This document shows positions 1 to 6,200 of a DNA stretch of 8,424 bases, piece after piece (position 1 is the stretch's first letter; every line of letters begins with the position of its first letter). The notes under the pieces are model-generated. The model was not told the DNA's origin. It saw only the letters and a list, made by a program, of their open reading frames with translations, and did not search any database. The position numbers were made by a program, and so were the translations under genes. Origin of the DNA: JACVRX01 sp035697245. GTDB lineage: Bacteria > Actinomycetota > Actinomycetes > Jiangellales > Jiangellaceae. The DNA lies in the NCBI GenBank assembly GCA_035697245.1, contig DASSDH010000244.1:1-8424 (forward strand), read 5' to 3'.

Positions 1-192
1 CGCGTCGTCAGGGAACATCAGCACAAGATTGGTCAGCCGCCGTCACGTCCCGCAGCCTATCGACCGCGTGGCGCGCTCAACCGTCGCGCCTGGCATCGTG
101 AACCGCTGCTGGGGCGTCCGTAATATGCGTTTTGTGGACCGGCCAGCGTGTCAGGCGGGGAAGAGGTTGGGTTGGGGGGTGGGATGCGCGGG
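1..192. other. Unassigned left edge downstream of purF
   Basis: I see no gene I can support here. The plus-strand frame starting at base 1 is open to a TAA at 121-123, but its third-position GC (about 25 of 40 codons) is lower than in the clear genes and the 40 residues match nothing I know. The plus frame starting at base 2 stays open into the antisense of purF. On the minus strand a short reading frame with an ATG at 18-16 runs off the edge, with no convincing ribosome binding site. I found no purM start, tRNA or clear U-tract terminator after purF. The stretch is probably intergenic, possibly including the end of a neighbouring gene. Confidence 0.5.
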
Positions 193-1797
193 TCAGGGGT
201 GGCGCAAGGCGTCCACGGCGCCGCCACCGATGCCGGTCGGGACACCGTCGACGTCCACGCTGGTCAGGGTGTCGACGCCGACCCCGGAGGGGACGTCCAG
301 CCGGGTCGACGCGACTGGCGGGGCCGCGATCGGGAGCTCGGTCTGTTCGAGCACGTGTTTGCCCAGCTGCGCCGAATCCGGCAGTGCGATGGGATAGACC
401 CCGTCGTAGCACGCGCGGCACAGCTGAGTCATCGGCACCGTCGTCGCTTCGACCAGCCCCTCCAATGAGACGTAGCCCAGCGAATCGGCACCGATCGACC
501 GGCACACCTCCTCGGTGGAGAGTCCGGTCGCGATCAATTCCGCCCGAGATGCGAAGTCGATGCCGTAGAAACACGGCCAGGTCACCGGCGGGCTGGAGAT
601 ACGCACATGGACCTCGCGGACGCCGGCCTCGCGCAGCATCCGCACCAGAGCCCGCTGGGTATTGCCGCGGACGATCGAGTCGTCCACCACGACCAGCCGC
701 TTCCCGGCGACCATCTCCCTCAGGGGGTTGAGCTTGAGCCGGATGCCCAGCTGCCGGATTGTCTGAGACGGCTGGATGAACGTTCGGCCGACATAGGAGT
801 TCTTTACCAGGCCGAGCCCGTAGCTGATGCCCGACTCCTCGGCGAAACCGACCGCGGCGGGAGTGCCGGACTCGGGCACGGGAATAACGAGGTCGGCCTC
901 CACCGGGTGTTCCCGAGCAAGACGGCGGCCGACATCCACCCTGGTTGCGTGCACGCTGCGGCCGCGGATGTGGGTGTCGGGTCGAGCCAGATAGACGAAC
1001 TCGAACAGGCAACCCTTGGGGTCCGCGGCGGCAAACCGGCGGGAGCGCAAGCCTGCCTCGTCTATGGCGACCAACTCGCCCGGCTCGATCTCCCGCACGT
1101 ACGAGGCGCCGACGATGTCCAGCGCAGCCGTCTCGCTGGCCACCACCCAGCCGCGCTCGAGGCGGCCGAGCACCAGCGGCCGGACGCCCTGCGGGTCGCG
1201 GGCCGCGTACAACGTCGACTCGTCGGAGAAGATCAGCGAGAAGGCGCCGCGAAGTTGTCTCAGCACATTGACTGCCGCCTGCTCCAGAGTGGTGTCCGGG
1301 TCCGCGCCGAGCAGAGCAGTGATCAAGGCCGTGTCGGAGGTGTTGCCGTAACGAAGTTCGCCGCCACCGATTCCGACGTGCTCATGGACCAGCTCGAGCA
1401 GTTCCGCTGTGTTGGTGAGGTTGCCGTTGTGCGCGAGGGCAACGGTGCCTATCGAGGTGGCACCGAGGGTCGGCTGCGCGTTCTCCCAGCGGCTACTGCC
1501 GGTGGTCGAGTAACGGGCATGTCCGACGGCGACATCCCCTGGAAGCGAGTTCAGGGTCGCCTCGTTGAAGACCTGGCTGACCAGGCCCATGTCCTTGTAG
1601 ACCAGAATCTGCTCACCGTTGCCGACGGCAATGCCGGCGGACTCCTGGCCGCGGTGTTGCAAGGCGTAGAGGCCGAAATAGGTGAGCTTCGCCACCTCCT
1701 CGCCAGGGGCCCAGACGCCGAAGATCCCGCAGGCGTCCTGCGGGCTCCGGTCGTGGGGATCGAGGTCGTGGGTCAGCAGTCCGTCGCCGCGCGCCAC
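193..1797 (-). CDS. purF: Amidophosphoribosyltransferase (glutamine PRPP amidotransferase)
   Basis: This enzyme catalyses the first committed step of de novo purine synthesis in the cytoplasm: glutamine, PRPP and water give 5-phosphoribosylamine, glutamate and pyrophosphate. The 534-residue product has a 22-residue propeptide ending before Cys23 (DACGIFGV), the Ntn-type nucleophile that becomes the N terminus after self-processing. The glutaminase domain follows (LQHRGQESAG at 46-55, GHARYSTTG at 92-100, AHNGNLTN at 122-129). The phosphoribosyltransferase domain has the PRPP loop VVVDDSIVRGNT at 369-380. Cys263, Cys409, Cys460 and Cys463 match the four [4Fe-4S] ligands known from the Bacillus-type enzyme. 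The tail after about residue 485 is a poorly conserved extension. The GTG start lies only 2 bases after GGAGG (1804-1800), too close for normal use, but it sits just after a TAGACT box at 1810-1805, so the transcript may be leaderless. No purM start follows within the window. Confidence 0.97.
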   Translation of the reverse strand: MARGDGLLTHDLDPHDRSPQDACGIFGVWAPGEEVAKLTYFGLYALQHRGQESAGIAVGNGEQILVYKDMGLVSQVFNEATLNSLPGDVAVGHARYSTTGSSRWENAQPTLGATSIGTVALAHNGNLTNTAELLELVHEHVGIGGGELRYGNTSDTALITALLGADPDTTLEQAAVNVLRQLRGAFSLIFSDESTLYAARDPQGVRPLVLGRLERGWVVASETAALDIVGASYVREIEPGELVAIDEAGLRSRRFAAADPKGCLFEFVYLARPDTHIRGRSVHATRVDVGRRLAREHPVEADLVIPVPESGTPAAVGFAEESGISYGLGLVKNSYVGRTFIQPSQTIRQLGIRLKLNPLREMVAGKRLVVVDDSIVRGNTQRALVRMLREAGVREVHVRISSPPVTWPCFYGIDFASRAELIATGLSTEEVCRSIGADSLGYVSLEGLVEATTVPMTQLCRACYDGVYPIALPDSAQLGKHVLEQTELPIAAPPVASTRLDVPSGVGVDTLTSVDVDGVPTGIGGGAVDALRHP

Positions 1798-1804
1798 GGC
1801 CTCC

Positions 1805-1810
1805 AGTCTA
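1805..1810 (-). promoter_or_regulatory. Possible -10 box giving a leaderless purF transcript
   Basis: TAGACT read on the minus strand matches 4 of 6 bases of the -10 consensus. Its spacing would place transcription start at 1797-1798, directly on the purF GTG. No good -35 box is visible 17-18 bases upstream, which is common for actinobacterial promoters. If it is real, the GGAGG between box and start codon lies outside the mRNA. Alternatively purF is read through from the PepSY gene, whose stop is only 36 bases upstream. Confidence 0.35.
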
Positions 1811-1833
1811 GGGGCTGGGTTTGCCGGGCCGGG

Positions 1834-2163
1834 TCAGTCGTCCCCGGGTTCGGACTCGTCGTCGCCTTCGCTGCCGACGACGTTGAAAGCCTCGTCGAGC
1901 TGGACATCGACCTGGCCTCCGCTGTCCAGGGTGACCTCGACCTCGTACAGGCTCTCCTCGTCACCGACCTCGGTGCCGGTAACCGTTCCGCCGCCGGTGT
2001 GCTCGAGCGCCGCGTCGGTCGCCTGGTCCAGGGCCGTCCCGGTGATCGGGGCCTCGGAAGCGTCGTCGTCACTACCGCTGGCAGCGGCGAAGCCGGCCGT
2101 ACCGGCCACCGCACCGCCGGCGAGCGCCGTCGTCGCGATCACGATCTTGGTGGTCCGTTTCAT
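1834..2163 (-). CDS. Small secreted PepSY-domain protein
   Basis: This is a short exported protein of 109 residues. It begins with a charged segment (MKRTTK) and a small-residue hydrophobic stretch to about residue 27, typical of a Sec signal peptide, with likely cleavage near GFAAAS. An acidic linker (SDDDASE) leads into one PepSY-like domain at about 39-98. Its features are ITGTALDQATDAALEH, then YEVEVTLDSGGQVDVQLD, then FNVVG, followed by an acidic tail. PepSY domains occur in secreted or membrane proteins and are proposed to inhibit or chaperone proteases or to sense envelope conditions; the target here is unknown. Two ATG codons lie in tandem at 2166 and 2163. I prefer the second because GGAGG (2173-2169) is 5 bases from it and only 2 from the first. 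It follows the lipoprotein gene after about 180 bases, and both products are exported. Confidence 0.85.
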   Translation of the reverse strand: MKRTTKIVIATTALAGGAVAGTAGFAAASGSDDDASEAPITGTALDQATDAALEHTGGGTVTGTEVGDEESLYEVEVTLDSGGQVDVQLDEAFNVVGSEGDDESEPGDD

Positions 2164-2168
2164 CATGG

Positions 2169-2173
2169 CCTCC
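2169..2173 (-). promoter_or_regulatory. Ribosome binding site of the PepSY gene
   Basis: GGAGG on the minus strand lies 5 bases before the ATG at 2163 and 2 bases before the ATG at 2166. The spacing favours the downstream ATG. A TACCCT box at 2188-2183 fits the loose TAnnnT actinobacterial -10 pattern and would give a short leader of roughly a dozen bases, but no -35 box supports it. Confidence 0.6.
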
Positions 2174-2271
2174 GTTGGTTCCAGGGTAAGACTGTCTCTC
2201 GATCGATGCTGCCTCCCGGCGGCTGAACCGGCGCTGAATCACCAGCCGAAAATGACTACCGCGACCACCCT

Positions 2272-2311
2272 GCAATTGCCACACCAGCTTGCAAGCCTCG
2301 TGGCGTATACG
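2272..2311. repeat. Cluster of three short palindromes upstream of the PepSY gene
   Basis: Three perfect palindromes lie within 40 bases: GCAATTGC (2272-2279), GCTTGCAAGC (2287-2296) and CGTATACG (2304-2311). The middle one also sits inside a wider dyad with arms GCCAC (2278-2282) and GTGGC (2300-2304). The cluster is between the lipoprotein stop and the PepSY start, more than 100 bases upstream of the latter. It could be an operator group for the PepSY gene or a weak hairpin ending the lipoprotein transcript. The palindromes are certain; the function is not. Confidence 0.5.
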
Positions 2312-2349
2312 GGCACGGTGGAGGTGGTCCTGTTCATTTTCGAGGGCAG

Positions 2350-3135
2350 CTATGGGCCGGGGGAAAACTCGACCAGCTCTTCGGACTCCGCGGGGCCCGC
2401 CGTGTGCTCAGCGAATATCAGACCCACGCCGGGCGCGAAGTACTTGTTCTCGATGATCTCCGGGTCGAGCGGGTTCCAATCCTCGGTAACCACGACGGCG
2501 GTGTACTCGCCGATGTCGATCTTCTTGGTCTCGCCGACCTTGACCACCTCGGCCACGTCCTCTGCGTGCCCCTTGTAATACTCCTGCCGGTAACTGTCCC
2601 CGAAGGTGGGGTTTGCCAGCATGACAATGCCGGGTAGCGCGCCGTCGACTCCGTACTCCCACGATCCCTCTTTGCTGGTCGTCCCACCCTCCTCGTACGC
2701 GGTCGTGTCTTCGCCGAGGTACCAGACGTTGCCGTCCTTGTCCTGGGCGTACCAGTCATAAGTGTCCTCGGCGACCCGCCCAGCGGCGGAAACGGTGTCC
2801 CGGACGACGGTCGCGGAGATGCCCTGGATTTCACGGCGTTCGGTCGTCACGACGATCTCCGTGCGTTCGGCCTCTCCTTCGCTTTCGCCCTCGTACACCC
2901 ACCTCATGCCAGGCTTGAACGAGAGGTAAGGGTTGTCGACCACGTCGACGAAATTCGCCGGATCGAGGTCAGGCTGGTAGTTGCCCCCATCACCCGGGTC
3001 GACTACTGGCGTCGGCGACGGGCTCGCCCCGGTCTCGGTGCCCGCGCCGCCCGTCGATGCGTTGTCGCCGCCACAGCCGGCGATAGTCAGGGCCAGCGTG
3101 ACCGCCAGGGTCGCACCTCGCACGATCCAGGTCAT
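2350..3135 (-). CDS. Surface lipoprotein of unknown function
   Basis: The predicted product is a 261-residue membrane-anchored lipoprotein. Its N terminus MTWIVRGATLAVTLALTIAGC is a compact signal sequence ending in a lipobox (IAGC) with the lipidated cysteine at residue 21. A Gly/Thr/Ser/Pro-rich linker (about 22-52) is followed by a soluble domain. Recognisable pieces are NPYLSFKPGMRWVYEG (68-83), DTYDWYAQDKDGNVWYLGED (124-143), GSWEYGVDGALPGIVML (157-173), GDSYRQEYY (179-187) and NKYFAPGVGLI (230-240). From memory this is a recurrent uncharacterised bacterial family with a conserved Trp/Tyr-rich core; I know no activity for it. I chose the ATG at 3135 because GGAGG (3149-3145) is 9 bases upstream and the signal sequence starts there. 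The upstream ATG at 3189 lacks a binding site and would add a charged 18-residue extension. The leader carries overlapping hairpins. Confidence 0.88.
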   Translation of the reverse strand: MTWIVRGATLAVTLALTIAGCGGDNASTGGAGTETGASPSPTPVVDPGDGGNYQPDLDPANFVDVVDNPYLSFKPGMRWVYEGESEGEAERTEIVVTTERREIQGISATVVRDTVSAAGRVAEDTYDWYAQDKDGNVWYLGEDTTAYEEGGTTSKEGSWEYGVDGALPGIVMLANPTFGDSYRQEYYKGHAEDVAEVVKVGETKKIDIGEYTAVVVTEDWNPLDPEIIENKYFAPGVGLIFAEHTAGPAESEELVEFSPGP

Positions 3136-3144
3136 TGGTCTCAC

Positions 3145-3149
3145 CCTCC
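3145..3149 (-). promoter_or_regulatory. Ribosome binding site deciding the lipoprotein start
   Basis: GGAGG on the minus strand lies 9 bases before the ATG at 3135. It selects this codon over the in-frame ATG at 3189, giving a standard-length lipoprotein signal peptide. Confidence 0.75.
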
Positions 3150-3173
3150 ACGTCTTGTGTCGTCGTGAACGTG

Positions 3174-3192
3174 AGGATGGCGAGGCCATCCT
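3174..3192 (-). promoter_or_regulatory. Hairpin A in the lipoprotein leader
   Basis: AGGATGG (3174-3180) and CCATCCT (3186-3192) form a perfect 7-bp stem with a 5-base loop. It lies about 25 bases upstream of the ribosome binding site of the lipoprotein gene. Its outer arm shares bases 3190-3192 with the neighbouring dyad at 3190-3217, so the two cannot fully form together on one RNA. Confidence 0.55.
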
Positions 3193-3217
3193 GAATCCAG
3201 GCTGATCGTGATTCAGG
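3190..3217. repeat. 8-bp inverted repeat (dyad B) upstream of the lipoprotein gene
   Basis: CCTGAATC (3190-3197) and GATTCAGG (3210-3217) are perfect inverted copies separated by 12 bases. The dyad is 55-82 bases upstream of the lipoprotein start. It is either a DNA-level operator near that gene's promoter, or the first of two alternative hairpins in the leader RNA. I see no convincing -35/-10 pair that settles which. Confidence 0.55.
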
Positions 3218-3284
3218 TGCCGCTTTGGTGGCTACGTATTCCCACGGTCGCGAAAGCCGCCGGGCGTCGCACACCACCTCGCGA

Positions 3285-3297
3285 CCGCCACGGGCGG
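3285..3297 (-). terminator. Weak hairpin after the M20 gene stop
   Basis: CCGCC and GGCGG with a 3-base loop lie 9 bases past the TGA of the M20 peptidase gene. There is no T-run after it. It is a weak candidate for the end of the MDMPI-GGT-M20 transcript. Confidence 0.3.
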
Positions 3298-3306
3298 AGC
3301 GGGCCG

Positions 3307-4644
3307 TCAGCTCTGCCGCGAAAGTCGTTCCAGCAGCAGCGTCTCGGCGAGGCAGACCTTGGCGAACTGACCGAGGTGCAGGCTCTCGTCGATGCCGTGC
3401 GCACGCGAGTCTGGATCTTCAACGCCGGTGACCAGAACGGCGGCATCCGGATAGGCCGTCGCGAACTCCGCGATGAAGGGGATCGTCCCTCCCAGGCCGA
3501 CCTCGACTGGGGGTTGTCCGAACGCCTCGGTGAAAGCCGCGCGCGCGGCGCCGAAACCTGGTTTCGACGTTTCCAGCTCGCAGGGCGGGCCAACCGCGCC
3601 GTCGATGACCGTGACCACAGCGCCATGTTCGACATGACTACGCAGGTGCTCGGTCAACGTGTCCAATGCCCGTCGCGGGTTCTCGCCCGGGGCGATCCGC
3701 ATGCTCACCTTTGCCCGGGCAACCGGTACCAGGGCGTTGGGAGCGTCTGCGACTCGCGTGGCATCGAGGCCGAGCACCGAAACGGCTGGCAGGTTCCACA
3801 TCCGGTCGCCGATGGACCCGCTACCGGACAGCTCGACGCCGCCAAGAACACCCGCCTCCGCCCGGAACCGCGATTCGGGATAGTCGACCTCGGCGTGTTC
3901 TCGGTGCACCAAGCCGGCCACAGCGACGTCGCCCTTGTCGTCGTGCAGCGTCGCGAGCAGGCGGCACAGCGAGGTCAGCGCGTCCAGAACCGGTCCACCG
4001 AACATGCCGGAGTGCACGGCGTGGTCAAGGACTCTGACCTCGACCTCGCAGTCCACCAGTCCGCGCAGGCTGGTAGAGAGCGATGGCGTCTCGATGGTCC
4101 AGTTGACCGAGTCGGCGACGACGATGACGTCGGCGGCGAGCTTGTCGCCATGTGCGGCCAGGAAGGCGGGGAACGTCGGCGACCCGATCTCCTCCTCACC
4201 CTCGACGAACAGCGTGACGCCGACCGGTGGCCGGCCGTCGTATGCACGTAGGGCGGCGAGGTGAGCCATCACGCCGGCCTTGTCGTCAGCGGCGCCGCGG
4301 GCGTACAGGCGGCCGGCGCGCTCGGTCGGCTCGAATGGCGGGCTGGTCCAGGCGGCCGGCTCACCGGTTGGCTGTACGTCGTGATGGGCGTAGAGGAGGA
4401 CGGTCGAGGCACCGGCGAGGGCGGGCCAGCGGGCGATGACGGCCGGTGCGCCACCGTCGACGGACAGGATCTCCACGTCGGCAGCACCCGCCCCGCGGGC
4501 CAGTTCGGCGACGGCCTCAGCCGACGCTCGGACGTCCGCAGCGGCGGCCGGGTCGGCGCTGACGCTGCGGATCCGGACCAGCTTCTCCAGATCGCTCCGG
4601 ACTGACGGCAGGACTCGCTCGACCGCCGCTTGGACGTTGCTCAC
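3307..4644 (-). CDS. M20-family metallopeptidase (dipeptidase-type)
   Basis: This is a di-zinc amidohydrolase of the ArgE/DapE/CPG2/carnosinase family, 445 residues as is usual, and probably cytoplasmic since no signal peptide is visible. All expected active-site elements are present: YAHHDVQPTG (His87 ligand, Asp89), GAADDKAG (bridging Asp120), VEGEEEIGS (base Glu151, ligand Glu152), VADSVNW (ligand Asp178) and AHGIDES (ligand His416). The lid/dimer domain (about 190-310) has the HSGMFGG motif with His211, as in carnosinase-type dipeptidases. It most likely hydrolyses dipeptides or N-acyl amino acids; the exact substrate cannot be read from sequence. Its GTG start overlaps the stop of the upstream GGT-family gene (GTGA at 4644-4641), and no good Shine-Dalgarno is present, so translation is probably coupled. 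Some annotations may call such proteins DapE-like, but the motif set fits a general dipeptidase better. Confidence 0.93.
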   Translation of the reverse strand: MSNVQAAVERVLPSVRSDLEKLVRIRSVSADPAAAADVRASAEAVAELARGAGAADVEILSVDGGAPAVIARWPALAGASTVLLYAHHDVQPTGEPAAWTSPPFEPTERAGRLYARGAADDKAGVMAHLAALRAYDGRPPVGVTLFVEGEEEIGSPTFPAFLAAHGDKLAADVIVVADSVNWTIETPSLSTSLRGLVDCEVEVRVLDHAVHSGMFGGPVLDALTSLCRLLATLHDDKGDVAVAGLVHREHAEVDYPESRFRAEAGVLGGVELSGSGSIGDRMWNLPAVSVLGLDATRVADAPNALVPVARAKVSMRIAPGENPRRALDTLTEHLRSHVEHGAVVTVIDGAVGPPCELETSKPGFGAARAAFTEAFGQPPVEVGLGGTIPFIAEFATAYPDAAVLVTGVEDPDSRAHGIDESLHLGQFAKVCLAETLLLERLSRQS

Positions 4645-6194
4645 GTCGTCGGACTGTATCCCTCAACTGAGTTGGCGGAAGGGCGCACGAGCTCGCCGTC
4701 GACGTCGAGGACGACTCCGATTCCGGCACGACGGTCGTCGCCAGCCGCCGTGAACTGACCGGACGGGGTTCGGGCCACCGCGTGTGCTCCGCCGAAATAG
4801 AGATCGCGCCGGTCCCAGACGTGCACAGGCAGCCGACTCCGCAGCGCCTCGATTGACTGTCCCGGTATACCGGGCTCCACCTGCAACACCTCACGGTCCC
4901 AGTGCATGCGAGGCGACGCGAGCGCGACGCCGAGCGGCATGTTCCGGTCGAGCAGCGCAGTGATCACACAGGTAAGCGCGCTACGGATCCGTTCGCTGCC
5001 GCCGCTGCCGAGGCTGACCGTCGTGCCATCTTCGGTCACCATCAGGGTGGGCGCCATCATCGAGCCGATCCGGGTTCCCGGCGACGTGGCGTGAAAGCCC
5101 GCTGGATGCAGGTCGGCCTCACCCATGACGTTGTTGAGCTGGATGCCCGTGTCCGGCGCGAACTGGCCCGAACAGCTGCCGTTGGAGGTCGTCATGGCCG
5201 CGACGTTGCCGTCAGCGTCCACGACGCTGACGTGCGTCGTCCCGCGGATCGACTGCGGACCGACTGCGTGCCGCTCGGACAATCCCACGAGCGCCTCGGC
5301 CAGTCGGACCTGCGCTTCGGGCGAGCCGTCGAGCCGCTCCGCGCGGTCCAGTTCCTGGAGAGCGGCCAGGACGATGCTGCCGCCGAACGACGGCGGCGGA
5401 TTGGTGCTCAACTGGGCTCCGCGATACGTGGCCTGGAGCGGTTCCCGCTCGACCACGACGTACGAGGCCAGGTCCGCCTCGGAGAGAAGACCGCCGCCGG
5501 CTGTCATCGCCAGCTCGAGCGGCTTGGCGATCTCGGGTGCGGAAAAGCCGCGCACCTGGCCGGCTGCGACAGCGTCGAGCAAGCCGGCCAACGCCTCGTT
5601 GCGCATTCGGTCACCGGCTCTGAGCAGCACACCGTGCGGAGCGAAGATCGCCCGTCCCTCGGGTGAGAGGGTGAGGATCTGCTCGAGCAGCGCCATCAGC
5701 TTCGCTTGGGTCGCGTCGACGATGGTCCCGCGCGCCGCCAGTTCTCGGGCGGGGGCGACGACCGCGCCCAGCGGCAGCCGCCCGAGTCTGCGATGGACGT
5801 GCAGGTACCCGTCGAGACAGCCAGGGATAGCGACAGACCCCCAACCCGCGTAGAAGACCTGCTCCGCTCCGGCGAAGCGCACCGTGACCGGCAGGAACGC
5901 GGGCTCGAGCTGTTCTGGCGGACGGCCACGGCCGGGCGCGTCCACGAAGAAGTCGAACACGGTGACCTCACCGGCTGCGGTGGCCGCGAGCAGGAACCCG
6001 CCGCCGCCGAGGCTCGACAGGGCCGGCTCGGTCACCGACGCCGCGAAGCCGGCCGCGATCACAGCGTCGAAGGCGTTGCCACCCGCTTGCAGAACGGCGG
6101 TGGCGGCTCCCACTGTGTCCGCGTTACCGGCCGCAACACCGGCCTGACGCATCACGGCGATGACAATAGATCCACCGGGGTTGGCGTCGATCAA
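4641..6194 (-). CDS. Gamma-glutamyltransferase-family Ntn hydrolase, atypical
   Basis: This product of up to 517 residues belongs to the self-processing gamma-glutamyltransferase (GGT) family. Family landmarks are VLQAGGNAFDAV (34-45), EPALSSLGGGGF (56-67), GWGSVAIPG (117-125), the processing site before TTHVSVVD (319-326, nucleophile Thr319), TGIQLNNVMGE (349-359), GSMMAPTL (377-384) and LGSGGSER (395-402). Three things are odd. The segment DFFVDAP (81-87) has Phe83 where E. coli GGT has the substrate-carboxylate Arg114. The stretch from LNN to GSMM is short and leaves no room for the lid loop. There is no signal peptide although classical GGTs are exported. It is thus a cytoplasmic amide hydrolase or transpeptidase of unknown substrate. 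The start is uncertain: TTG at 6194 (6 bases after the upstream stop) or GTG/ATG at 6155/6152. The downstream M20 gene overlaps by 4 bases. Confidence 0.87.
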   Translation of the reverse strand: MIDANPGGSIVIAVMRQAGVAAGNADTVGAATAVLQAGGNAFDAVIAAGFAASVTEPALSSLGGGGFLLAATAAGEVTVFDFFVDAPGRGRPPEQLEPAFLPVTVRFAGAEQVFYAGWGSVAIPGCLDGYLHVHRRLGRLPLGAVVAPARELAARGTIVDATQAKLMALLEQILTLSPEGRAIFAPHGVLLRAGDRMRNEALAGLLDAVAAGQVRGFSAPEIAKPLELAMTAGGGLLSEADLASYVVVEREPLQATYRGAQLSTNPPPSFGGSIVLAALQELDRAERLDGSPEAQVRLAEALVGLSERHAVGPQSIRGTTHVSVVDADGNVAAMTTSNGSCSGQFAPDTGIQLNNVMGEADLHPAGFHATSPGTRIGSMMAPTLMVTEDGTTVSLGSGGSERIRSALTCVITALLDRNMPLGVALASPRMHWDREVLQVEPGIPGQSIEALRSRLPVHVWDRRDLYFGGAHAVARTPSGQFTAAGDDRRAGIGVVLDVDGELVRPSANSVEGYSPTT

Positions 6195-6200
6195 CAGGCC

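Noticed and set aside
1..18. Minus-strand ATG at 18-16 running off the window edge (possible start of a gene after purF)
   Set aside because: Only six codons are visible, with no clear ribosome binding site, and they do not resemble the start of PurM.
1..123. Possible end of a plus-strand gene with TAA at 121-123
   Set aside because: Only 40 codons, weak third-position GC bias and no recognisable similarity; it cannot be told from chance.
77..1012. Minus-strand 311-codon frame overlapping purF out of frame
   Set aside because: It is rich in Arg, Pro and Gly, a typical shadow of the purF frame. The iron-sulphur and PRPP motifs lie in the other frame.
607..2226. Long plus-strand open frame of 539 codons opposite purF and the PepSY gene
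   Set aside because: It is antisense to two clearly recognisable genes, has no family motifs, and is expected from the codon bias of high-GC coding DNA read on the other strand.
3136..3189. Longer lipoprotein start at ATG 3189
   Set aside because: It has no ribosome binding site, adds a charged extension before the signal peptide and overlaps the leader hairpins. The ATG at 3135 has a well-spaced GGAGG.
3213..3240. GGAATA on the minus strand (3239-3234) as an extracytoplasmic-sigma-type -35 box for the lipoprotein gene
   Set aside because: No matching CGTT/GTT -10 element occurs at 15-17 bases spacing.
3208..4251. Plus-strand 347-codon frame opposite the M20 gene
   Set aside because: The minus-strand frame carries every M20 metal-binding motif, while the plus frame shows no recognisable domain.
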